From Marinobacterium nitratireducens (lineage in GTDB: Bacteria > Pseudomonadota > Gammaproteobacteria > Pseudomonadales > Balneatricaceae), in the NCBI RefSeq assembly GCF_014645375.1, contig NZ_BMLT01000002.1, positions 570,982 to 634,981 on the forward strand: a DNA stretch of 64,000 bases, read 5' to 3'. The notes under the pieces were generated by a model. It made no database searches. It was not told where the DNA came from and saw nothing but the letters and a program-made list of their open reading frames with translations. Both the position numbers and the translations under genes were made by a program. Shown in pieces: positions 19,709-30,778 of the stretch (positions are counted from its first letter, which is position 1; each line of letters starts with the position of its first letter).

Positions 19709-19865
19709 CCGGAGGGTGGGTGGAGCGATGCACGGCAATGATCGTTCCGTTTCCCATGTGATTTGGGCATCGCGAAACCGCCATGGACGGTGGAAATCCC
19801 GAAAACGCAGGAGCAGTTTTTCGGGGAACCCGCCATATCGATCGTATTGCAGATCGATTTGCGTC
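19709..19865 (+). repeat. Family 1 repeat, divergent long copy
   Basis: Starts GGAGGGTGGGTGGAGCGATGC, has the mid-block GGGCATCGCGAAACCG and ends in the ATCGATC...GATCGAT hairpin at about 19838-19860. The preceding CACGAACCGGAGG is shared with the copy at 40.5 kb. It contains an extra block (GGTGGAAATCC, AACGCAGGAGC) that is shared only with the 22.6 kb region. Confidence 0.65.
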
Positions 19866-19894
19866 AGGCTGCACAAGCAGTTGTTCCCACTTTC

Positions 19895-20104
19895 TGTGGA
19901 AAACTATCTGAATAACTTATGGGTACCTGGCCCCGGGGCAGCAATGGCGGCGCCAAAGCCCCCGTGGCTACTAAATAATCGGAGAATATCCCCGTTTTTC
20001 AGGCATTTGAAGAAGTCAAGCGGCGGTGGATAAGTTGGATTTTTGAGGCCAATGTCAAGTCATCTGCAGGGTCTTTCAGGCCTGTGGAAAATCGTTTTTC
20101 CACA
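19895..20104. other. Cluster of DnaA-box-like sites, copy 1
   Basis: Sites: TGTGGAAAA at 19895-19903, GAATAACTTATGG just after it, GGTGGATAA at 20025-20033, and an inverted pair TGTGGAAAA (20083-20091) / TTTTCCACA (20096-20104) with a four-base loop. TTTTCCACA fits the relaxed DnaA box TTWTNCACA, and GGTGGATAA is one base from the complement of TTATCCACA. The same sites with the same spacing recur at 22865-23074. The inverted pair lies 17 bases past the stop of the leftward transglycosylase gene and might also act as its terminator. Confidence 0.55.
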
Positions 20105-20121
20105 AGGCTGCGATTGGCAGT

Positions 20122-21921
20122 TCAGGCCCCGTAGCAGGCCTTGACCGCGGCCGGTCCCTGTTGTGCCATCGCCTGGTACTTCTTCCAGAATTCGGCGTCG
20201 ATGGCGCGCAGGTGTTGCTTCGTCGTGTCCTTGCGGTAACGGCTCAGGTGCCCGGGACCGCCGTTGTAGACGGCATAGGTGGCACGGGCGAGGTCGAGTG
20301 GATTGCCGGTTATTTGGTGTTCCTTTTTTTTGATCGCGATATCAACCATGTAGTGCACCAGTATCTCGTTGCCGGCACGGGCGTTGTAGCCGATATCCCG
20401 GCTCAGGGAATCGATGTTGTAAACCCCGCGCCAGACATGGCGGTTGATCTGCATCAGGCCCAGTGCTCCGCCGGAGGACTGGATTGTTTTGACCTCACTG
20501 CCACTCCTGATGAACTGCCGCCAGCAGCTTTCCTGCCAGGCGGTCGTCCGCAACGCGTTGGCGTAGATCTCGAAGTACGCGACCGGAACCTTGGCCTTCT
20601 GGCGTTCCGTCGAAATGACCTGGTCGAGCAGCTGCGAAAGGGTGCTCAGATAGGTATCAATCTCCGCCGCCGTCGGAACCCAGCCGGTCAGCTCGGTCAC
20701 CAGCACAGGGTCGATCGGGCCCGCCTGGGCCACCGGGATCAGCCAGGCAAAAGGGGACAGGGGGGGCTCCGGCTCTTCGCTGAGCTCCGGCTCGAGACCC
20801 AGCAGGGTGCGCAGCGCCGGGTCGATCTCGGTACCGTAGCGGAGATTGTCGTCGCTGACACCGGGCACCAGCAGCCGCGCCATGCTGCGCAGGCTGTTAC
20901 GGTCGAGTACCAGGCCCAGGTGGGGAGCTGCCTGGTCGAGGGCCGCAAGCGCATCGGCTGCGCTGACGAAGGTGGCGAACTGGAGGGCATCCGCGCCGGG
21001 TATGTTTAGCCGTCTGTCGTGCAGCAGCGGTGCCAGACGCTCCCAGGTTTTCAGGAACAGGTCGCGCACAGGATCCCGGGTGTGATCCTCGAGTGCCAGG
21101 GCATCGCGCAGATCGTAGCGCGCCTCGAGCAGCAAGTCCGCCAGGGCGTTCGCGAGTTCGGGCCCGGCCGACACAGCCATGGTCTTGATCAGCCAGGTGG
21201 CGAAGCCGTCCCAGGCCTGCCAGGCGGCATCCCAGCGCGCCAGCTCTTCCTCGGTCAGCGGCATGAGCTCCGGCGGAAACTGATCGGGCACCGGCGGCGG
21301 GACCTGCAGCGCGAGCTGCACGCGAAGGCCCCGAGGCGTCGCCTCGACATCCTGGAGGCTGATGGCGACCGGCGATTTTTCCGGCGACACCGCCAGCTGC
21401 ATCAACTGGTCCAGTCCGGCAAGGGTCGGTGACAGGTCGATACTGACGGTCTCCAGCCGGGGATGGACAATGCCCTTGATCCAGTTCCAGAGCACACCGG
21501 GAGGCGTCCGGGTCTGCTCGTCGGCTTTCAGGATATCGGAATCGACGACGCGAAAATCGAGACCCTTGCCGCCGGCGTCGGGATACACCTCCAGCCGGGT
21601 GTCGAGCACCGCCTGCCACTGCAGCGGAAAGAGGCACTGCGGGGGCGCGGGCGTACCGATCCGGGCGTCGATATCGCTCAGGATGCGAATGCGGCCGAAG
21701 GCATCGGTGTCGATGCGTGGATGGGCGAGCTGCAGACTGTTGCAGCCAGCGGTGTCCGAGTACAGCCTGGCCGACTGTTCGGGTCCCTGAAACAGCTGCT
21801 CCGCGAAGGCCTTGGCGAGAATTCGGTAATCGAGGGTAAGGGGAACTGTCAGCTCGTCCGGCCGGGCCTGGGCGGGCAACATCAGCAGCAGTACCAAAGC
21901 GACCCGGAGTGCCGCTAGCAT
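20122..21921 (-). CDS. SLT-domain lytic transglycosylase-like exported protein
   Basis: A 599-residue protein with a signal peptide (residues 1-19, LLLMLPAQA). The first ~400 residues are of unknown fold and contain no domain I can name. The C-terminal ~170 residues form a soluble-lytic-transglycosylase domain: AWQESCWRQF with the likely catalytic Glu, GALGLMQINRHVW, YNARAGNEIL and YAVYNGGPGHLSRYR. It probably cleaves murein glycan strands in the periplasm. The large N-terminal part is unusual compared with MltE/EmtA-type enzymes. The gene is isolated and flanked on both sides by the duplicated DnaA-box-like regions. Confidence 0.82.
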   Translation of the reverse strand: MLAALRVALVLLLMLPAQARPDELTVPLTLDYRILAKAFAEQLFQGPEQSARLYSDTAGCNSLQLAHPRIDTDAFGRIRILSDIDARIGTPAPPQCLFPLQWQAVLDTRLEVYPDAGGKGLDFRVVDSDILKADEQTRTPPGVLWNWIKGIVHPRLETVSIDLSPTLAGLDQLMQLAVSPEKSPVAISLQDVEATPRGLRVQLALQVPPPVPDQFPPELMPLTEEELARWDAAWQAWDGFATWLIKTMAVSAGPELANALADLLLEARYDLRDALALEDHTRDPVRDLFLKTWERLAPLLHDRRLNIPGADALQFATFVSAADALAALDQAAPHLGLVLDRNSLRSMARLLVPGVSDDNLRYGTEIDPALRTLLGLEPELSEEPEPPLSPFAWLIPVAQAGPIDPVLVTELTGWVPTAAEIDTYLSTLSQLLDQVISTERQKAKVPVAYFEIYANALRTTAWQESCWRQFIRSGSEVKTIQSSGGALGLMQINRHVWRGVYNIDSLSRDIGYNARAGNEILVHYMVDIAIKKKEHQITGNPLDLARATYAVYNGGPGHLSRYRKDTTKQHLRAIDAEFWKKYQAMAQQGPAAVKACYGA

Positions 21922-22010
21922 GAACGGAACCTCTTTGTAGGTAGATCGAGTTTACACCCTGGTGCCGTCTCGGCGGGAGACTGCTGAAGAAAAAGTTTGC
22001 CGGGCAGGCT

Positions 22011-22451
22011 TCAGTCAGTGCGTTGCAGCCTGGCAAAATCCTCGGCGCCCGGGCCCAGCGGCTGTCCGTAACTGAACTCGACGTAGTTGCCGTTGGGGTC
22101 GCGCATGCCGCAGTAATAACCCACGGGGAAGGGCTCGTCGCGCGGGGCCCAGACCAGGCAGCCGGCCTTGTCGGCCCTGTCCGCGATACGGTCCACCGCT
22201 TCGCGGCTTTCGAGCGCGAAGCCGAAGTGACGGTAGTCGTTGTCCGGCAGGTCGAGATCCCGGCCGCCGTTCATCAGCACAAAGATGAAGTCGGTCTCCC
22301 GGTCGGGCTCGGCCATCCAGGCAATGGTCTGATGGGCGCTGTGCCGCTCGTGGATCACCGCCATGCCGCAGAAATCGCGGTAGAAGGCGATGCAGGCGTC
22401 GATATCGCTGACGTGCAGCGCGATATGGGTGATGCGGGGCGTAACGGGCAT
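22011..22451 (-). CDS. VOC-family (lactoylglutathione-lyase-like) protein
   Basis: A 146-residue protein beginning MPVTPRITHIALHVSDIDACIAFY, the usual N-terminal VOC module; the second module includes YRHFGFALESREAVDRIAD and GYYCGMRDPNGNYVEFSYGQ. His in ITHIALHV and Glu in NYVEFS could be metal ligands. The start at 22451 is preceded by GGAG; a 35-residue upstream extension in frame is rejected because it is not family-like. It is not closely similar to the 16.2 kb VOC protein. Substrate unknown. Confidence 0.85.
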   Translation of the reverse strand: MPVTPRITHIALHVSDIDACIAFYRDFCGMAVIHERHSAHQTIAWMAEPDRETDFIFVLMNGGRDLDLPDNDYRHFGFALESREAVDRIADRADKAGCLVWAPRDEPFPVGYYCGMRDPNGNYVEFSYGQPLGPGAEDFARLQRTD

Positions 22452-22667
22452 GGGAAGCTCCGGTTCAATGGCCTTCCTTAAAGCTAGAGGAGAAAGGTGC
22501 AGGACGAAAGGGACGCCAACCGAATCCACGACAGGAGTGTCGGTACAGCGACGCATCCGGCGGATTCAACGGGCTCCTCGCCGTGCGGTTATCGCGGAAC
22601 CGCCAGGGATGGTGGAAATCCTGGCAACGCAGGAGCGGTTGTCAGGGAACCTGCTATATCGATCGCA
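22452..22667. other. Gene-free region between the VOC start and a repeat copy
   Basis: Holds the VOC gene's leader and then, from about 22591, a block (ATCGCGGAACCGCCA, GGTGGAAATCC, AACGCAGGAGC) that matches 19769 onward. This shows that the duplication at the DnaA-box clusters extends upstream of the boxes. Confidence 0.5.
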
Positions 22668-22785
22668 GGTAGGATGGGACAGGCGATGCGTGAGCACCGG
22701 CGCGCCGCCGCCCCGTCGTTCGGGCATCGCGGCCCCATCATATCGATCGCAGTACAGATCGATTGCTATCGGTTGGCACTGTGCC
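22668..22785 (+). repeat. Family 1 repeat inserted in the second duplicated region
   Basis: Runs from GTAGGATGGGACAGGCGATGC through GGGCATCGCGGCCCC and CATCATATCGATCGCAG to AGATCGATTG. ATATCGATCGCAG stands on both its sides, and the corresponding place in the 19.8 kb copy has one such site only. That pattern looks like an insertion or a repeat-mediated expansion of about 148 bases. Confidence 0.6.
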
Positions 22786-22864
22786 GCCCCAATATCCTCT
22801 TGTTGGGTTATGTGGCTCCGCCACTCCAGCCTGCCTGCCCGGCTGGCAGCTTTCCCCCAAATTC

Positions 22865-23074
22865 TGTGGAAAACATTCTGGATAACTTATGGGTACTTGT
22901 CCCCAGGCCTGAAACGGCGCCGCCGGCGCGTTCTTGAACACCGATTGAACGGCCAAAAGCCCGTATTTTCGGGTGATTGAAGAAGTCAAGCAGCGGTGGA
23001 TAAAGTTATCGAAAGGGCTTGATGTCAAGCTTGAAGCTGAAATTTGTTTGGCTGTGGAAAAGATGTTTTCCACA
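22865..23074. other. Cluster of DnaA-box-like sites, copy 2
   Basis: TGTGGAAAA at 22865-22873, TGGATAACTTATGGGTAC at about 22879, GGTGGATAA at 22995-23003, and TGTGGAAAA (23053-23061) / TTTTCCACA (23066-23074) with a four-base loop. Every site lies exactly 2,970 bases from its partner in copy 1. The blocks TAACTTATGGGTAC and GAAGAAGTCAAGC are shared, while much of the intervening sequence differs. Confidence 0.55.
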
Positions 23075-23171
23075 AAATGCCGGGGTAAGTCTGTGGGTAT
23101 CATCGGGGTAAGCGTCAGGGTTGCCATTGTTGCAGGACTGCAATCTGCTGGCCAATCGATGTACAGCGGTT

Positions 23172-23257
23172 ATTCGCCGCGACTGTGGAAGCCGCGCCCG
23201 CGGCGAATGAGATGCGTCATGGCGCTGGAAATATTCGCCCGGAGACCGGGCTCCTAC
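23172..23257. repeat. Inverted repeat and family 2 element downstream of holA
   Basis: ATTCGCCGCG (23172-23181) pairs perfectly with CGCGGCGAAT (23199-23208). It is followed by TTCGCCCGGAGACCGGGCTC and CTAC (23234-23257), a reverse family 2 unit. The pair sits just beyond the holA stop at 23261. Confidence 0.5.
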
Positions 23258-23260
23258 GGA

Positions 23261-24289
23261 TCAGCCCGGGGCTCTCAGCGGCAGCGGATGGCCCGAGAGA
23301 TGCAGCACGATGCCAGTGAGGGGAACCCAGGGATCGCCGGCGGCGGCGCCCTTGATCATTCTGTCGACTTCGGCGCACGCCTGCAGCATTTCCTCGAGAC
23401 TGGCGCGGCTTGTACGCTTGGCGCAGTTGCGCACCAGTTGCTTGCGCTTGCCGAAGATTCGCTGTTGCTGGCACAGGGTGTCGAAGGGCAGACCCTGGCT
23501 GAGTCCCGCCTGCACCGCGTACAGGGTGCGAATTTCGCGGGCCAGTGCCCAGAGAAGTACCGGGGCTTCGGTTCCCTCCTGGCGCAGTACCTGGATGATG
23601 CGGGTGCAGCGCTGGGGCTGTCCGTCGAGGGCGGCGTCGGTGAGAGCGAAGATATCGAAGCGTGAACTGTCGGAGACGGCGTCCATCACCTCGTCGGCGC
23701 CAAGAGTCATGTCCGGATAGAGCAGCTGCAGTTTGCTCATCTCCTGCCGCGCCGCCAGCAGGTTGCCCTCGACCCGTTCGCTCAGCAGCTCAACCGCGCT
23801 CTCGTCGAGTGAAAGGCCCATGGCGGCGGCACGCTGGCGGATCCAGCCGGGCAGTTGTGACGGTTCCACCGGCCAGATCTCGACGATGACGCCGGTCTTG
23901 TCGAGGGCCTTGAACCAGGCGCTCTTCTTGGCCGAGCCGTCGAGCTTGTCAGCGATGATCAGCAGCACATTGTCCGGGGCCGGATTGGCGAGGTACTGCT
24001 GCAGGATTTCGCTGGCATTCTTCTGCAGCTTCTGACTGCCAAGACGCAGCTCTATGATTTTGCGCTCGGCAAAAAGCGACAGCGCGCTGGCGCATTCGAG
24101 CAGGTATTCCCACTTGAAGCTGCCGTCGACGTGCAGCACCTCGCGTTCGGTGAACCCCTGTTGCTGGAAGGCCTTGCGCAGGGTATCGACGCTTTCCTCG
24201 CACAGCAGCGGCTCGTCGCCGGTTACCAGATAGCCAGGGGCGATGCCCTGTTTCAGGCGCCCGGCGAGCTGTTCGGGCTTGAGTTTCAT
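23261..24289 (-). CDS. holA: DNA polymerase III subunit delta
   Basis: Clamp-loader wrench that opens the beta sliding clamp. The 342 residues match the family. The start MKLKPEQLAGRLKQGIAPGYLVTGDEPLL and the mid-region FKALDKTGVIVEIWPVEPSQLPGWIRQRA are recognisable, and the C-terminal collar domain runs to the end. It overlaps lptE by four bases (ATGA), so leuS-lptE-holA form a leftward unit. nadD, the usual next gene in E. coli, is instead at 5.2 kb. Confidence 0.93.
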   Translation of the reverse strand: MKLKPEQLAGRLKQGIAPGYLVTGDEPLLCEESVDTLRKAFQQQGFTEREVLHVDGSFKWEYLLECASALSLFAERKIIELRLGSQKLQKNASEILQQYLANPAPDNVLLIIADKLDGSAKKSAWFKALDKTGVIVEIWPVEPSQLPGWIRQRAAAMGLSLDESAVELLSERVEGNLLAARQEMSKLQLLYPDMTLGADEVMDAVSDSSRFDIFALTDAALDGQPQRCTRIIQVLRQEGTEAPVLLWALAREIRTLYAVQAGLSQGLPFDTLCQQQRIFGKRKQLVRNCAKRTSRASLEEMLQACAEVDRMIKGAAAGDPWVPLTGIVLHLSGHPLPLRAPG

Positions 24290-24789
24290 TGCCCGGCGGA
24301 CGACTTTCCGGCTGCGGCGACGTAGCGGCGCAGGATCTGTCGGGCGATATCCTGCTGCATTTCGCGGCGCAACAGGTCAGCCTGCTCGTTTTCCGCGGTA
24401 ATGGCGCCGCTGTCGTAGCTGTAGACCCGTTCGGTACGGGCGACGCTCGGAGGCACCAGCAGTTTCTCGCCCTGGATGACCTGGAAGTGGACTTCGGTTC
24501 GCAGTTCGTATTCGTCGACCTTGATTTCCTCGTCCAGGCTGGCGGTACGGCGACCCTGCTTCTCTTCGAGGATTTCCAGCTGCTGCGGTGCCGCGGCGAC
24601 CAGCTCGATGCCGTTGGCACGGAGGGTACGGGTCAGCTCGGTGCGCAGGGTGCTGCGGCCGGCGGGCATGACCAGTTCCAGTTCGCGCATCGACTCGGGC
24701 ACGTCTACGTTGCCGCGCAGATGGAAGCCGCAACCGGCGACCGCCAGGGAGGCGAGCGCCAGTATCAGGTATTTCAGTTTCAGTCGCAT
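24286..24789 (-). CDS. lptE: LPS-assembly lipoprotein LptE
   Basis: Outer-membrane lipoprotein that plugs the LptD barrel during LPS export. The 167 residues include signal peptide and lipobox SLAVAGC, then GFHLRGNVDVPESMRELELV, the usual LptE opening. The start MRLKLKYLIL is chosen because it gives a complete lipoprotein signal; the longer in-frame extension is not export-like. It lies 68 bases after leuS, across a GC-rich hairpin. Confidence 0.93.
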   Translation of the reverse strand: MRLKLKYLILALASLAVAGCGFHLRGNVDVPESMRELELVMPAGRSTLRTELTRTLRANGIELVAAAPQQLEILEEKQGRRTASLDEEIKVDEYELRTEVHFQVIQGEKLLVPPSVARTERVYSYDSGAITAENEQADLLRREMQQDIARQILRRYVAAAGKSSAGQ

Positions 24790-24812
24790 CGAATCTGTCC
24801 ATCCTTGCGTGT

Positions 24813-24847
24813 GCCGGCGCCGGACGGCGGTGACCGCCCGGCGCCGG
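24813..24847. other. GC-rich hairpin between leuS and lptE
   Basis: Two CCGGCGCCGG blocks flank GGCGGT...ACCGCC, giving a long nested stem. With no T-tract, it may be an RNA-stability or processing element inside the leuS-lptE-holA message. Confidence 0.4.
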
Positions 24848-24857
24848 GAAGGGGCTG

Positions 24858-29145
<4,288 letters not shown>

Positions 29146-29161
<16 letters not shown>

Positions 29162-29838
29162 GCGTCACCGGTCCCGACCACCGCTTCGCGCCGGCCTGGT
29201 GGGCCACGCGCCTGGCCGTGAGTCTGACCGGAGGCCGGGCACTGCGGCTGACCCCGTTATCCTATCAGCAGCACAGCCACGACAAGCTTCAGGGGCTGAT
29301 CATCGGTGGCGGCGACGATATCGATCCGAGCCTCTATGGCGGCCAGGACGACGGCAAGGCACCGATCGATCCGGATCGCGACCGCTTCGAGATAGAGATG
29401 ATCGAGCACGCGCTACAGACCCAGCTACCGCTTATGGGCATCTGTCGCGGCGCCCAGCTGATCAACGTGGTGCTCGGCGGTTCCCTGTTCGGCGACATTC
29501 GCGGCATGCGCAGCCGGACCTCCAATTTTCGCACGCCACTGCCACGCAAGACCGCGCTCGGCATCGAGTGCCGGCGGCTGTCACAGATTCTCGGCAGCCG
29601 GCGCTGGCGTATCAACAGTCTGCACCATCAGGCGATCGACCGTCTGGGCGACGGTATAGTGGTGGCCGCACGGGATCTCGACGGCTTCGTTCAGGCGGTG
29701 GAGTGCGAGCAGGGGCGCGAGATCATCGGCGTGCAGTGGCATCCTGAGTACCTGCCGTACCTGTCGACCCAGCGGCGCCTTTTCCGCCACCTGGTCGACT
29801 GCGCCCGCAGGTCCAAGCCGGAGTCGCTGGATGAATAA
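29146..29838 (+). CDS. Gamma-glutamyl-GABA hydrolase-like class I glutamine amidotransferase
   Basis: Homolog of PuuD-type peptidases, 230 residues from a GTG start (MRPVIGVTGPDHRF). The active-site cysteine is in GICRGAQLINV, and the His-Glu of the triad is in GVQWHPEYL. GGTGGAA lies 9-10 bases before the GTG. The start and ending both overlap neighbours (amidoligase by 16 bases, YqaA-type gene by one), indicating translational coupling. It probably hydrolyses a gamma-glutamyl or similar amide, perhaps the product or substrate of the amidoligase, but this is inferred from context. Confidence 0.85.
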
Positions 29839-30269
29839 TGCTTGAATATTTTCTTCTATTTGCCGGCGCTTTCGCCGCGGCGACGATTCTGCCTTTCTAT
29901 TCCGAGGTTTACCTTGCGGCGCTGCTGATGGAACGGCCCGAACAGTGGCCGCTTTTGTGGCTGGTGGCGACGCTGGGCAACACCGGCGGCGCTGTGGTGA
30001 ACTGGTGGCTGGGCCGGTTTATGCTGCACTATCAGGACCGGCGCTGGTTTCCGGCCAGGAAGCAGGAACTGGAGCGGGCGCAGCGCTGGTTCCAGCGTTT
30101 CGGCGTCTGGAGCCTGCTGCTGGCCTGGCTGCCGATCGGTGGCGATGCGCTGACCTTTATCGGGGGGCTGATGAAGGTGCGCCTCGATCTTTTCATCGCC
30201 CTCGTCGCCATCGGCAAGGGCCTGCGCTATCTGGTGGTGATCCTGTTCGCCGATGCGCTGCTGTTTTGA
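29838..30269 (+). CDS. YqaA/DedA-type (SNARE-associated family) membrane protein
   Basis: A 143-residue inner-membrane protein with about four hydrophobic segments. Family marks are PFYSEVYLAALL, GNTGGAVVNWWLGR and WLPIGGDALTFIGGLM. It shares a base with the preceding hydrolase stop (TAATG), so it is the fourth gene of the operon. DedA relatives move or flip lipids and support proton-motive-force-dependent processes; a specific role with the amidoligase is not known. Confidence 0.85.
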   Translation: MLEYFLLFAGAFAAATILPFYSEVYLAALLMERPEQWPLLWLVATLGNTGGAVVNWWLGRFMLHYQDRRWFPARKQELERAQRWFQRFGVWSLLLAWLPIGGDALTFIGGLMKVRLDLFIALVAIGKGLRYLVVILFADALLF

Positions 30270-30274
30270 GTGAT

Positions 30275-30311
30275 GGGTTACGCGTGACGGGTTACGCGTT
30301 ACGTGTCACGC
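30275..30311. repeat. GGTTACGC-containing inverted repeat at a convergent gene end
   Basis: GGGTTACGCGTGACGGGTTA with GCGTGAC (30282-30288) pairing to GTCACGC (30305-30311). It lies between two convergent genes and covers the stop of the leftward gene. Related GGTTACG arrays occur at 40.43 and 45.80 kb, also at convergent ends. Confidence 0.55.
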
Positions 30312-30626
30312 ATTTTCCAATACGTCATCCACCCAGGACAGGGCCGCCATCACCGCCGGAAAACCGATGGTGCTGACGAGCAATAGCAGTGCATGGCGGA
30401 TTTCGTCGTCGCTGGCGCCGGCATCGCGGGCGCGGCGGGCGTGGCTGTGCACGGCGCCTTCCGAGCGGGAGCTGGCGGCGGCGGCAAGCTGGATCAGCTG
30501 GGCGCTCTTGTCGTCGAGTGGGCCTTCGTCCCGTGCCGCCTGCCCGAGCGCATCGATGGCGCCGGCGAGGTGCTTGTAGCGGCTGCGAAAGCGGACGTAA
30601 TTCTGCGGAAGCTGCTTTTCGGCCAT
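30306..30626 (-). CDS. Carboxymuconolactone-decarboxylase-like (AhpD-fold) protein
   Basis: A 106-residue helical protein starting MAEKQLPQNYVRFRSRYKHLAGAID. The family motif region reads SSRSEGAVHSHARRARDAGAS, where the CxxC of redox-active AhpD is absent. It is therefore probably not a peroxidase. The His in SHARRA and Glu in RSEG match the decarboxylase-type variant. A TTG seven codons upstream was rejected for lack of support. Substrate unknown; the gene stands alone between convergent YqaA-type and leftward lnt. Confidence 0.82.
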   Translation of the reverse strand: MAEKQLPQNYVRFRSRYKHLAGAIDALGQAARDEGPLDDKSAQLIQLAAAASSRSEGAVHSHARRARDAGASDDEIRHALLLLVSTIGFPAVMAALSWVDDVLENA

Positions 30627-30778
30627 GGCGGGATCTCGGGTTATCAAGCCATTAAGGCTTATCGCAAGTTAGCGGGAAGAAACCGTAATTTTCGGCGATG
30701 ATGATGGGTTATGCCGCCGTCGGGGCTCGGTTGCAATTGCGCAGATCGTGCGGATGGCGACGTCACCCATTGTACAGC

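Noticed and set aside
19880-23080. A full chromosomal origin (oriC)
   Set aside because: No dnaA, dnaN, rpmH or gidA nearby and few perfect DnaA boxes; only a DnaA-box-like cluster can be supported.
30306-30647. AhpD-type peroxidase assignment
   Set aside because: The CxxC redox motif is missing.
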